A DNA stretch of 64,000 nt from RUG563 sp045589355 (GTDB lineage Bacteria; Bacillota; Clostridia; Christensenellales; Aristaeellaceae). The stretch lies in the NCBI GenBank assembly GCA_045589355.1, contig JAZNOW010000058.1:121193-185192 (forward strand), given 5' to 3'. Shown here in pieces: positions 38,652 to 47,071 of the stretch; position 1 is the stretch's first letter; each line of letters begins with the position of its first letter. Position numbers and translations under genes: made by a program. The notes below the pieces were generated by a model, which saw only the letters and a program-made list of their open reading frames with translations, had not been told where the DNA came from and made no database searches.

Positions 38652-39266
38652 ATGATTTTTATTGGCATCTGTGGCGCCAGCGGCTCCGGCAAATCCACGT
38701 TGGCGCGGGAATTGGTGAAGCAGCTGGGGGTAAAATGCCTGGTGCTCAATCAGGACGCATATTATTTCGATCATCCGGATATGACGGATGAAGAACGGGA
38801 AAATTTCAACTATGATGAGCCGGCGTCCTTTGACCATGACCTGATCCTTGCCGATGTGGAAAGCCTGATGGCAGGGCAAAAAACGCCCCGCCGCGGGTAT
38901 GATTTTTCTCATCACCGCCGCAGCGACCCGGATGAAATGATGGAAGTGCCGGACGTGCTGATCATCGAAGGCATCCATACCTTCCACGATAAGCGGCTGT
39001 GCGAAAAGATGCTGCTGAAAATTTATGTGCAGGTGGATCCCGACGTGTGCCTGCTGCGCCGCATCAAACGGGATATGCGGGACAGGGGCAGGAACATTGA
39101 AGGCATTTACAAGCAGTACCTGAACACCGTAAAGCCCATGTACGAAAAGCACATCCGCCATTATGCAGACGATGCCGATGTGATCGTGATGCAGGGCGGA
39201 AAAAACGCGAAAATCGTTGGCATTTTAGCAGGCTATATGCAAAACCTGCTTGCAAATAAGGAATAA
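38652..39266 (+). CDS. Uridine kinase-family P-loop kinase
   Basis: 204 aa. Walker A GASGSGKSTL at residues 8-17; the nucleoside-binding strand VLNQDAYYFD, the DEPASFDHDL segment and EGIHTFHD are family marks; R-rich lid RRIKRDMRDRGRNIEGIYKQY. Uridine kinase phosphorylates uridine/cytidine, but near-identical proteins serve other nucleosides or sugars. Ribosome site GGGAGGCCC. It is directly upstream of uxaC; the functional link is unclear. Confidence 0.85.
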   Translation: MIFIGICGASGSGKSTLARELVKQLGVKCLVLNQDAYYFDHPDMTDEERENFNYDEPASFDHDLILADVESLMAGQKTPRRGYDFSHHRRSDPDEMMEVPDVLIIEGIHTFHDKRLCEKMLLKIYVQVDPDVCLLRRIKRDMRDRGRNIEGIYKQYLNTVKPMYEKHIRHYADDADVIVMQGGKNAKIVGILAGYMQNLLANKE

Positions 39267-39285
39267 AAGCGGAGGGAATGTTCTT

Positions 39286-40686
39286 ATGAAGCCTTTCATG
39301 GATGAAAACTTTCTTCTGAGCAATGAAACGGCCCGGATGCTCTACCACGAAGCAGCCAAGGAAATGCCCATCATTGACTACCACTGCCACCTGTCGCCCA
39401 AGGAAATTGCGGAAAACCGGCGCTTTGCCAACATCACCGAACTGATGCTGGGGGGCGACCATTATAAGTGGCGTGCCATGCTTTCTTACGGCATTGATGA
39501 AAACCTGATCCGCGGCGACGGCGACCCCAAGGAAAAGTTTGTGGCCTTTGCGGAAGCGCTGTCCCACGCCATCGGCAATCCTCTGTACCACTGGACGCAT
39601 CTGGAACTGCAGCGGGTGTTTGGTATTTACGATGTTTTGACCAAAGAATCTGCCCCCGCCATTTACGATAAGGCCAGCGAAATGCTGCAGGGCGATGATT
39701 TCCGGGCCCAGGCGCTGGTGGATAAGTTCCATGTGGATTACCTGTGCACCACCGATGATCCCATTGACGACCTTTCCTACCACACCGCCATTGCCGCCGA
39801 AGGCAAAATGAAGGCCAAGGTGTTCCCGGCGTTCCGCCCTGACAAGGCCATCAATGTGGACCGGGCCGGCTATGCCGAATACATTGAAAAGCTCAGCAAG
39901 GCCGCCAACATGGAAATCAAATGCACGGCGGACGTGCTGGAGGCGCTGGAGCGGAGGGTGGAATATTTCCACGCCTGCGGCGCCCGCATTTCCGACCATG
40001 CGCTGGATACCGTGCCCTTTGGCGAACCCTCCTTCAAGCAGGCGGATAAGGCTTTTGCCGCTGCCATGGAAGGGGAAGAAATCAAAGAAAAGCATGTGAA
40101 CAGCTTCAAAACCGTGCTGCTGTGCGGCCTGGGCGCCATGTATGCCCAGCGTGGCTGGGTGCAGCAGTACCACATCGGCGCCATGCGCAACAACAACACC
40201 GGCATGTTCCGCCGCTATGGGCCGGACGTGGGCTTTGACTCCATCATCGACGCGCCGGTGGCCCACAACCTGTCCCGCCTGATGGACCTTCAGGATGCCC
40301 AGGGCCAGCTGCCCAAGACCATCCTCTACACCCTCAACCCCGCGGCCAACCATGTGCTGGGCACCATGCTGGGCAATTTCCAGCAGGGCGGCGTGAAGGG
40401 CAAAATCCAGTTCGGTTCCGCCTGGTGGTTCATGGACCAGCGGGACGGCATGGTGGAACAGTTGAAAACCTTCGGCGCCCTGGGCGTGCTGGGCACGTTT
40501 GTGGGCATGCTGACGGACAGCCGTTCCTTCATCAGCTATCCCCGTCATGAATATTTCCGCCGCATTCTGTGCAACGTGATCGGCACCTGGGTGGAAAACG
40601 GCGAATACCCCAATGACCCCGAAATGCTCAAGAAACTGGTGCAGGACATCAGCTACAATAACGCGAAAAACTACTTTGGCCTGTAA
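39286..40686 (+). CDS. uxaC: Glucuronate isomerase (UxaC)
   Basis: 466 aa. Converts D-glucuronate/D-galacturonate to fructuronate/tagaturonate, the first step of hexuronate catabolism. Family marks: IIDYHCHLSPKEIAENRRF (metal-binding H-x-H near residue 35), the DHALDTVPFG block, RNNNTGMFRRYGPDVGFDSI (shown over about 303-322) and the C-terminal SYPRHEYFRRILC. Start at 39286 after GCGGAGGGAATG. With the KDPG aldolase 21 nt downstream it covers the first and last steps of the pathway; reductase, dehydratase and KDG kinase are not in the window. Confidence 0.96.
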   Translation: MKPFMDENFLLSNETARMLYHEAAKEMPIIDYHCHLSPKEIAENRRFANITELMLGGDHYKWRAMLSYGIDENLIRGDGDPKEKFVAFAEALSHAIGNPLYHWTHLELQRVFGIYDVLTKESAPAIYDKASEMLQGDDFRAQALVDKFHVDYLCTTDDPIDDLSYHTAIAAEGKMKAKVFPAFRPDKAINVDRAGYAEYIEKLSKAANMEIKCTADVLEALERRVEYFHACGARISDHALDTVPFGEPSFKQADKAFAAAMEGEEIKEKHVNSFKTVLLCGLGAMYAQRGWVQQYHIGAMRNNNTGMFRRYGPDVGFDSIIDAPVAHNLSRLMDLQDAQGQLPKTILYTLNPAANHVLGTMLGNFQQGGVKGKIQFGSAWWFMDQRDGMVEQLKTFGALGVLGTFVGMLTDSRSFISYPRHEYFRRILCNVIGTWVENGEYPNDPEMLKKLVQDISYNNAKNYFGL

Positions 40687-40707
40687 TTGAGAAGGAGGAA
40701 CAAAAAC

Positions 40708-41670
40708 ATGGATATGCTCAAGCAACTGTCCCTGGCCGGCCTTGTGCCCGTGATCAAGGTAAAGAATGCCGAAGACGCCGTGCCCCTTTGCCGTGCGCTG
40801 AAGAACGGCGGCCTGCCCGTGGCTGAAATCACCTTCCGTACCGATGCGGCCGAAGAAGCCATCCGTCTGGTGCACGAAGCCCTGCCCGAAGTGCTGCTGG
40901 GTGCCGGCACCGTGCTCACCTGCGAACAGGCCGACCGTGCCTGGAACGCCGGCGCCGGCTACATTGTGGCTCCCGGCCTGAACCCCACGGTGGTGAAGCA
41001 TTGTACGGAAAAGGGTTATCCCGTGCTGCCCGGCTGCGCCAATCCTTCCGATATTGAGCTGGCGCTGTCCCTGGGCCTGACCACGGTGAAGTTCTTCCCC
41101 TCCGAAGCGCTGGGCGGCCTGAAGATGATCAAGGCCATGAGCGCCCCCTATGGCAATGTGCGCTTTGTACCCACCGGCGGCATCACCGAAAAGAACCTGC
41201 CTGAATACCTGGCATTCCCCAAGATCGCGGCCTGCGGCGGCAGCTGGATGGTGCCCGAAGACGCCATCGCCAATAAGGATTGGGACAAGATCGAAAAGCT
41301 GGCCCGGGAAGCCGTGCAGGTGATGCTGGGCTTTGAAGTGAGGCACATCGGCATCAACAATGCGGATGAAGAAACTGCCGTGAACGAAGGCAAGAAGCTG
41401 GCTGCGCTGCTGGGCTGGAATGTGCAGAAGGAAAGCGCCAAGGGCCTGTTTGTGGGCGAAAGCTTTGAAATGCTCAAGTCCCAGGTGCGCGGCACCCATG
41501 GCCATATCGCCGTGGCCACTTCCAATGTGGAACGTGCCCGCTGGCATATGGAACAGCGCGGTTTCACCTTTGATGACTCCACCGCCACCTTCACCCCCGA
41601 CGGCCGGATGAAGTTTATCTACCTGAATGAAGAATTCGGCGGCTTTGCCATCCACCTGCTGCTGAAATGA
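40708..41670 (+). CDS. eda: KDPG aldolase (Eda) fused to a VOC/glyoxalase-like domain
   Basis: 320 aa; ATG at 40708 after GAAGGAGGAAC. Residues 1-205 are the class I 2-keto-3-deoxy-6-phosphogluconate aldolase: E40, Schiff-base lysine K128 (TTVKFFPSEALGG) and phosphate loop PTGGIT. Residues 210-320 (FEVRHIGINNADEETA ... GHIAVATSNVERARWHMEQR ... GGFAIHLLLK) match the VOC/glyoxalase fold by strand pattern. It splits KDPG to pyruvate and glyceraldehyde-3-phosphate. The role of the VOC part is unknown; it may be regulatory or scavenge a reactive product. Confidence 0.92.
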   Translation: MDMLKQLSLAGLVPVIKVKNAEDAVPLCRALKNGGLPVAEITFRTDAAEEAIRLVHEALPEVLLGAGTVLTCEQADRAWNAGAGYIVAPGLNPTVVKHCTEKGYPVLPGCANPSDIELALSLGLTTVKFFPSEALGGLKMIKAMSAPYGNVRFVPTGGITEKNLPEYLAFPKIAACGGSWMVPEDAIANKDWDKIEKLAREAVQVMLGFEVRHIGINNADEETAVNEGKKLAALLGWNVQKESAKGLFVGESFEMLKSQVRGTHGHIAVATSNVERARWHMEQRGFTFDDSTATFTPDGRMKFIYLNEEFGGFAIHLLLK

Positions 41671-41687
41671 TCCTGTTGCAAACAAAC

Positions 41688-41721
41688 AGGCTGTATGGGC
41701 GTTTTGCTCATACAGCCTTTC
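41688..41721 (+). terminator. Terminator after eda
   Basis: Ten-bp stem AGGCTGTATG / CATACAGCCT then TTTC. Confidence 0.85.
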
Positions 41722-41748
41722 GTGCTGAAAAGAGAAAGTGAGTTACTG

Positions 41749-42693
41749 ATGAAACGTTGCCGATTGATTTGCCTGTTTTTGATGGCCATGCTTTTGTGCA
41801 CGGGCGCCTGTGCCGAAGTTCGCTATGATGAAACCCTCAGCGCCTTTCCCGTGGCTTTGGAAGAGGGCGGCTGGGCGGATTTGGGCCCCATCCCCTTTAC
41901 GGAAGAAGACCAGGGGGAGGGCATGCTGGAAATCTGGTTTGGCCGGGTAAGCGTATGCGATTGCTTCATTGTGCGCTGCAACGGCGAAACCATGATGATC
42001 GACGGCGGCATGGTGCTGCACCGGGCCGGTACCCTGCTTTTGCTGGAAAAGCTGGGCATTACCGGCGTGGATTACCTTTTCAACACCCATCACCATGATG
42101 ACCATCTGGAAATGCAGGAATACCTTCTGCGCAAGCAGGGCTTCAATGCCGGCGTGTTCATGACCCCCTATGAGCGGGACCATAACGTGGCGCTGCAAAA
42201 GAAAATGCAGGCTACGGTGGACGCAAGGGAGATTCCCTTCCGTACCCTGCACCATGGGGACAGCATGATGCTGGGGGGCGAAAACGGGGCCAAGGTGGAG
42301 TTCTTCCGCTGGATGGGCAGCACCGACGCCAATTATTCCTCCATGATGTGCAAGATCACCTACAAAGAACGCAGTGTGTTCCTGATGGCGGACGTGACGG
42401 GCCTGGCCCAGAAAACTTTGGCGGAGGAACAGCTGGATACCATCCCCTGGGATGCCGATATTTTTAAAGTGGGCCACCATGGGTACAGCCGGCAGGATGC
42501 TACCCTGCTGGATGCCATTTCCCCGGATCTGTGCGTGATCACCAATTCCAAGGACGGGGCGGAAAAGTGCGTCAAGCAGCTGGATAAGGAAGGCCTTGCC
42601 TGGCGCAATACCCCCACCGGTACCATCTATGCCCGCACAGACGGCGGGGAAGAATGGGTGTATACCCAGGATAAATCCCATTTGAAGAAGTAA
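41749..42693 (+). CDS. Secreted metallo-beta-lactamase-fold hydrolase (ComEC-C-like)
   Basis: 314 aa with a signal peptide (residues 1-23, cleavage near ACA-E; no clear lipobox). MBL motifs: DGGMVLHRAG, NTHHHDDHLEM (HxHxDH-type zinc site), a later His/Asp in FLMADVTG, and VGHHGYSRQD. This arrangement is like the extracellular MBL domain of ComEC and similar exported phosphodiesterases, suggesting cleavage of extracellular nucleic acid or phosphodiesters (inference). It lies 16 nt upstream of an exported deacetylase gene. Confidence 0.82.
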   Translation: MKRCRLICLFLMAMLLCTGACAEVRYDETLSAFPVALEEGGWADLGPIPFTEEDQGEGMLEIWFGRVSVCDCFIVRCNGETMMIDGGMVLHRAGTLLLLEKLGITGVDYLFNTHHHDDHLEMQEYLLRKQGFNAGVFMTPYERDHNVALQKKMQATVDAREIPFRTLHHGDSMMLGGENGAKVEFFRWMGSTDANYSSMMCKITYKERSVFLMADVTGLAQKTLAEEQLDTIPWDADIFKVGHHGYSRQDATLLDAISPDLCVITNSKDGAEKCVKQLDKEGLAWRNTPTGTIYARTDGGEEWVYTQDKSHLKK

Positions 42694-42709
42694 AGGAAAG
42701 GGACAGAAG

Positions 42710-44008
42710 ATGAAAAAAGTTCTTGTTTTGCTGGCAGCAGTTTGCCTGATGGCGTCCATGGCCGCTTTGGCCTGCGCGGAAGAAGTGCAGGTGTCCTTCG
42801 GGGCGGAAAGCGGACAGACCAACGTTTCCTTTCCCTATGAACTGAAGGTGAAGGCAAAGCCTGCTCCCGGCCAGGATGTGGCCGTTACCCTGACCTGCAA
42901 GGATCAGGCGGAAACGGCAGTGGTTGTTATTCCGGCCGGCGAAACCGCTGCGACGGTGGTGCTGCCGGAAAGCTGGCTGGCGGAAAAAGGGAACCTGACC
43001 GTCAGCTTTGCACAGGGCGAAGGGTATTCCTTCCAGAAGAATGCAAAGCACAAGGTGAAGGTATACGCCCTGCCCCGGGTGACCATGGAAAAGGCTCCCG
43101 TGTTCGGCTTTCTGGGCAAGAAGGTGACTTTCACCGTAAAAACCAGCCAGCCCGGCAATATTCTCAAGGGCAACAACACCTTCCAGCTGCGGGATCAGGA
43201 CGGCAGGGTGCTGTGTGAAAAGGCATGGCCTCTGGGCAGCAAAACCTGCTCCTTTGTGATGGACGTGACGGAAGATATGCTGGGCCGGAACATGGTGACC
43301 GTGTGGCTGGGTGACCGTCAGGTGAGCGAAATGGAAGGCTACATTGCAGTGGCCGATCTGTCCCAGCCCATCGTGCAGAAGGTGGATACCCAGGCCCCTT
43401 ACATGGCCATTACGGTGGACTGTGCGTATGCCGTGCACCATACCGACCGGCTGCTGGAGGTGCTGGACGAAAATGACGTGACCGCCACCTTCTTCATGAC
43501 CGGCTATTTCCTGCGGGAGTTTAATGAATCTGCCCGGAAGATCGAGTCCCGCGGGCACGAAGTTGCCAGCCATTCCAACACCCATCCCCGGCTGACGGAG
43601 AAGGCCGGATACGATATGATGCGCGAGATCCAGCGGCCGGCGGAGGATATCCGGGCCATGTTCGGCAAGGAAACCACCCTCATGCGCCCGCCCTTTGGGG
43701 ATGTGGACAAGAACGTGATCGCTATGGCCCGGGCAGAAGGGCAGGAAGTGATCATGTGGACCATTGACAGCCATGACTGGGACTGGGACTATAAGCACGA
43801 AGACGTGGTGAAGCGCGTTACCACCAACGTGGGCCCCGGTACCATCATCCTTTTCCATCTGGACGGCTTCTGGACGCCGGAAGTGCTGGCGGAAGTGCTG
43901 CCCTATTATCAGGAAGAACTGGGGCTGAAAGTGGTAACTGTTTCGGAACTGATGAGCCTGGAAGGCGCAGGCCCCGATGCCCGTCTGCCGGGTGATGAAG
44001 CGGAATAA
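42710..44008 (+). CDS. Exported polysaccharide deacetylase (NodB/CE4)
   Basis: 432 aa: signal peptide (1-23), a beta-rich N-terminal region (about 25-210) with Ig-like repeats, then a NodB homology domain (about 225-410). Motif 2 HSNTHPRL (metal-binding H-x3-H), motif 3 RPPFGDVD and a motif 4/5 region IMWTIDSHDWDWD and ILFHLDG are present. Motif 1 reads TVDCAY instead of TFDDG, so the metal-binding Asp is Cys; PdaB-like subfamilies also vary here. Likely removes acetyl groups from peptidoglycan or another wall glycan. Confidence 0.88.
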   Translation: MKKVLVLLAAVCLMASMAALACAEEVQVSFGAESGQTNVSFPYELKVKAKPAPGQDVAVTLTCKDQAETAVVVIPAGETAATVVLPESWLAEKGNLTVSFAQGEGYSFQKNAKHKVKVYALPRVTMEKAPVFGFLGKKVTFTVKTSQPGNILKGNNTFQLRDQDGRVLCEKAWPLGSKTCSFVMDVTEDMLGRNMVTVWLGDRQVSEMEGYIAVADLSQPIVQKVDTQAPYMAITVDCAYAVHHTDRLLEVLDENDVTATFFMTGYFLREFNESARKIESRGHEVASHSNTHPRLTEKAGYDMMREIQRPAEDIRAMFGKETTLMRPPFGDVDKNVIAMARAEGQEVIMWTIDSHDWDWDYKHEDVVKRVTTNVGPGTIILFHLDGFWTPEVLAEVLPYYQEELGLKVVTVSELMSLEGAGPDARLPGDEAE

Positions 44009-44020
44009 ATAAGGATACAA

Positions 44021-44055
44021 AAAAAGCAGGGAGAAAATTTTCTCGCCTGCTTTTT
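44021..44055. terminator. Bidirectional terminator between convergent operons
   Basis: AAAAAGCAGG-GAGAAAA / TTTTCTC-G-CCTGCTTTTT, long stem with A and T tracts on both sides. Confidence 0.95.
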
Positions 44056-44057
44056 CT

Positions 44058-44912
44058 TTATGCATCCACGTATTCTTTCAGGTGCAGGGCAGCAGCCTTG
44101 ACGGCGTTTTTCTTTTCGCCGCTGGCAACCAATGTATCAACGGCATCCCGAAGCTCCATGCCCTGGAGCAAAAGGTCAAACAGCTGGGCTTCCAGGGAAG
44201 CGGCGGAATGTGGCTTTTCTTCCGGAAGAACCACATTCCGCAAATCCGCCACCAGGCAGTATTCACCCTTTTCGCTTTTTTCGTTGGCGTTGAGGGCGGA
44301 AAGGATCTCTTCCGGCGTGCCCCGGAGGGTGAGCTCGTGCAATTTGGTCAGATCACAGCTGACGGAAAGCCTGGCCCCGGGCAGGGTTTCGCCGATGGCC
44401 TGCACCAGCCCTTTTACCCGGTGAGGGGATTCGTGGAACACGGCCCCTTCGCCGTTTCTTCCGATTTGTAAAAGCTTTTCCTTCAGGGGTTTGTTTTCAC
44501 GAGGGAGAAATCCATAGAAGGTGAAGGCGGAAAAACCGAACCCGCTGACGGAAACGGCGGCAATGCAGGCACTGGGTCCGGCCACCGCCACCACGGGGAT
44601 GCCTTTTTCCGCCGCCAGCCGCACGATTTCCGTGCCGGGGTCGGAAATGGCCGGGGTGCCGGCATCCGTCACCACAGCCACATCAATGCCTTCTTCCAGC
44701 ATCCGGTGGGTGATTTCATCGCCCCGGCTTTTTTCGTTGTGCTGATGGCAGGAAAGAAGGGGCGTTTCGATGTCGAAATGGTTGGTCAGCTTTTTGGTCA
44801 CCCGGGTATCTTCGGCACAGATGAGATCCACATTTTTCAGGGTTTCAATGGCCCGGGGGCTCATATCGGAAAGGTTACCGATGGGGGTAGCCACCACATA
44901 CAAGGTGCTCAT
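44058..44912 (-). CDS. rsmI: 16S rRNA (cytidine1402-2'-O)-methyltransferase RsmI
   Basis: 284 aa tetrapyrrole-methylase-fold enzyme. Marks: LYVVATPIGNLSDMSPRAIE (1-22 region), AEDTRVTKKL, DAGTPAISDPG and GFLPRENK. It methylates the ribose of C1402 in the ribosomal P site, the same nucleotide whose base is methylated by RsmH. Start at 44912 lies immediately after the rsmH stop, so the two are co-translated; pairing the two C1402 enzymes is functionally sensible. Confidence 0.95.
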   Translation of the reverse strand: MSTLYVVATPIGNLSDMSPRAIETLKNVDLICAEDTRVTKKLTNHFDIETPLLSCHQHNEKSRGDEITHRMLEEGIDVAVVTDAGTPAISDPGTEIVRLAAEKGIPVVAVAGPSACIAAVSVSGFGFSAFTFYGFLPRENKPLKEKLLQIGRNGEGAVFHESPHRVKGLVQAIGETLPGARLSVSCDLTKLHELTLRGTPEEILSALNANEKSEKGEYCLVADLRNVVLPEEKPHSAASLEAQLFDLLLQGMELRDAVDTLVASGEKKNAVKAAALHLKEYVDA

Positions 44913-45839
44913 TTATTTTTCCCCCTTTACAAATACACGCAGCGTGGCGCTGTGGGAACGGGAATTGTCGGCAAGTTCATCCTTGCCGGCCTTGATGGCG
45001 CCGCCGGTAGCACGGCCCAGGGGTTTTTTGCCGCAGATGCAGATGGGGGCCTTGGGCGGGCAGGTGCAGGGGTTTTGCAGGGAGCGGAAGGTGTTTTTCA
45101 CAATGCGGTCTTCCACGGAATGGAAGGTGATCACGCACAGCTTTCCGCCGGGCTTGAGCATATCCACCCAGTCCCGGATGGCCTGCTCCAGGGGGGCCAA
45201 TTCGTCGTTGACGGCAATGCGCACGGCCTGGAAGGTGCGCCGGGCGGGATGGCCTTCGTCCTTGCGGCGGACGGCCTTGGGAATGGCGGCGTCCACCACT
45301 TTTACCAGGTCAAAGGTGGTTTCCAGCGGCTTTTCGGCCCGCTTTTCCATGAGCATCTGGGCAATGCGCACCGCCCATTTTTCATCGCCGTATTCCCGGA
45401 GAATGCGCACAAATTCCGCTTCCGGAACGGTGTTCACATATTCGGCGGCGGTGATGCCCTTTGTGCGGTCCATCCGCATATCCAGCGGGGCGTTATCGTG
45501 GTAGGAAAAGCCCCGTTCCTTGGTGTCGATCTGATGGGAGGAAACGCCCAGGTCCAGCAGGCCGCCGTCCAGCTGCACATCCCCCAGCAGGGCCTTTACA
45601 TCGTGAAAATTGCCGTGCACCGCACGGAAGCCCGGATAAACGGAAAGGCGCTCAGAAGCGGCGGAAATGGCGGAAAGATCCCGGTCGATGCCGTACAGGG
45701 TGCCTTCGCCCATGGCTTTGAGGATTTCACCGCTGTGGCCGCCGCCGCCCAATGTGCCGTCGGCAAATACCTGGCCCGGCTGAGGGTCCAGGTAGTGCAG
45801 TACTTCCTTCAGCAAAACCGGAACATGATGGAATTCCAT
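44913..45839 (-). CDS. rsmH: 16S rRNA (cytosine1402-N4)-methyltransferase RsmH
   Basis: 308 aa SAM-dependent methyltransferase (MraW). ATG at 45839 follows AAAGGAGTACGCGCC; a longer frame upstream has repeat-like sequence. Family marks: FHHVPVLLKEV start, SAM loop DGTLGGGGHSGEIL, DLGVSSHQID, FSYHDNAPLDMRMD, CVITFHSVEDRIVK and the C-terminal zinc-like C-T-C-P segment. Normally first in the dcw cluster with mraZ and ftsL; here it is separated from division genes and paired with rsmI. Confidence 0.96.
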   Translation of the reverse strand: MEFHHVPVLLKEVLHYLDPQPGQVFADGTLGGGGHSGEILKAMGEGTLYGIDRDLSAISAASERLSVYPGFRAVHGNFHDVKALLGDVQLDGGLLDLGVSSHQIDTKERGFSYHDNAPLDMRMDRTKGITAAEYVNTVPEAEFVRILREYGDEKWAVRIAQMLMEKRAEKPLETTFDLVKVVDAAIPKAVRRKDEGHPARRTFQAVRIAVNDELAPLEQAIRDWVDMLKPGGKLCVITFHSVEDRIVKNTFRSLQNPCTCPPKAPICICGKKPLGRATGGAIKAGKDELADNSRSHSATLRVFVKGEK

Positions 45840-46154
45840 GGCGCGTACTCCTTTGGTGTGTGGATGATGTATTGGGGGCTTATTCAGCCCCCATGCCCCC
45901 GAACCAGGAGCATGGCCCCTGGACCCTTCCTGCGAAAGATGGGGGAGGGGAAAGGAAAAAGTTGTGTGTCGCTGTTGGGTGGGATAAAGGTATGCTGTGC
46001 CTCTTAAAAGAATCAAAAAGCTCAAAGACGAAAGCAAGCTTTCTCTTTTGATCTTTTCGCTTCTTTCCCCGTCTGCTTCGCATCCGGCAGCGGCTGCGCC
46101 GCCCGGCACAGGGGGATTTATGTAGTCTTGCCAGAAGGCAAGGGAAAGGCGAGG
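45840..46154 (-). other. Non-coding leader region of rsmH with hairpins
   Basis: No gene seen in 315 bp. It contains GGGGGCT-TATTC-AGCCCCC (45874-45892), C-rich runs and GAAAGCAAGCTTTC-like palindromic sequence near 46030. The composition looks like a dispersed clostridial repeat rather than coding DNA. The rsmH promoter must lie here, but I find no clear pair of boxes. Confidence 0.45.
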
Positions 46155-46829
46155 TTAAAGGGAGTTGAGGTGGGGCAGCACTTCCTGGGGCGCATGCGCG
46201 GCGGGGAAGGGCATTTCGGCAATTTCGGCGTGGTATTTTTCCGGGAACCACAGGGCACGCAGGGGGTGCATGCCGGCGTCCCCTGCGCCAAACAGTTCCC
46301 TGCTGCCGCCGTCGCCCACAAACAGGCATTCTTCCGGCAAAACAGAAAGGGTGTTGGCGCAATGAAGGTAGATTCCCTTGTCCGGCTTTACCAGGCCAGC
46401 CTGGTATGACAAGACAATCGCATCAAAAAAGGGGAAAAGAGGGGAAGCGGATAATCCTTCCACTTCGTCGGCGGAGCAGTTGCTGCAAAGGCACAGCTTC
46501 AGCCCCTGCTGTTTCAGGGAAGAGAGCATGTGCAAAACATTTTCATCGATGGCAGCGAAGCAATCGTTTTTGCCGGAGATTCGCTTTTCTTCGCAGGCAT
46601 CAATCAGCGCGGCATCCGGCGTTTTTCCGGCGGCACACATAATTTCTGCCAGTACCTGATGGTAGGTAAGGCGGCCGGTATCCATGGCGTGGTGACAGCT
46701 GTTCCACATTTCCCGGAACAGGGAAGGATCGATGCCCAGATCCCGGGCACATTGGGAGGACAGGTATTTGCGGCTCGCCCATTCGGTGATCAGGGTTTCA
46801 TACAGATCGAACACGACAGCTTTGATCAT
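46155..46829 (-). CDS. HAD-superfamily hydrolase
   Basis: 224 aa; ATG at 46829 with GGAGG 7 nt upstream (an ATG at 46835 is too close). HAD motifs: I VFDLYETLI (nucleophile Asp in D-x-Y-x-T), II LCSNCS, III K in GLVKPDKGIY, IV FVGDGGSRE. A helical C1 cap lies at about 18-90. It is a small-molecule phosphatase-like enzyme of unknown substrate; the DxYxT form is the usual phosphatase signature. Confidence 0.88.
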   Translation of the reverse strand: MIKAVVFDLYETLITEWASRKYLSSQCARDLGIDPSLFREMWNSCHHAMDTGRLTYHQVLAEIMCAAGKTPDAALIDACEEKRISGKNDCFAAIDENVLHMLSSLKQQGLKLCLCSNCSADEVEGLSASPLFPFFDAIVLSYQAGLVKPDKGIYLHCANTLSVLPEECLFVGDGGSRELFGAGDAGMHPLRALWFPEKYHAEIAEMPFPAAHAPQEVLPHLNSL

Positions 46830-46873
46830 CTGCATACCTCCAAAATGTAACGAAGAACGGAAACGCAGTTTTT

Positions 46874-47060
46874 CAGATAATATTTGTTATTTTCCGGCTG
46901 TGCTTTCTTGGAGGGGGTCTGGGGGAAGCGTTCTTTGGCTGCAAATGGTAGCAGCACGGACACATAGTTATTCGGATAATATTTGATATTTTCCGGATCA
47001 GCTTTCTTGGAGGGGGTCTGGGGGAACCGTTCTTTGGCTTCAAAGAACGGTTCCCCCAGA
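46874..47060. repeat. Tandem and palindromic repeat between HAD gene and valS
   Basis: Two ~72-bp copies (46874-46945 and 46973-47044, offset 99 bp) share ATAATATTTG, TTTTCCGG and the core GGAGGGGGTCTGGGGGAA. The second copy continues into a perfect 20-bp inverted repeat with a 4-nt loop (47017-47036 / 47041-47060). A related palindrome is at 56396-56440. It also lies just after the valS stop, so it may terminate valS. Confidence 0.85.
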
Positions 47061-47071
47061 TATCTCACCCA

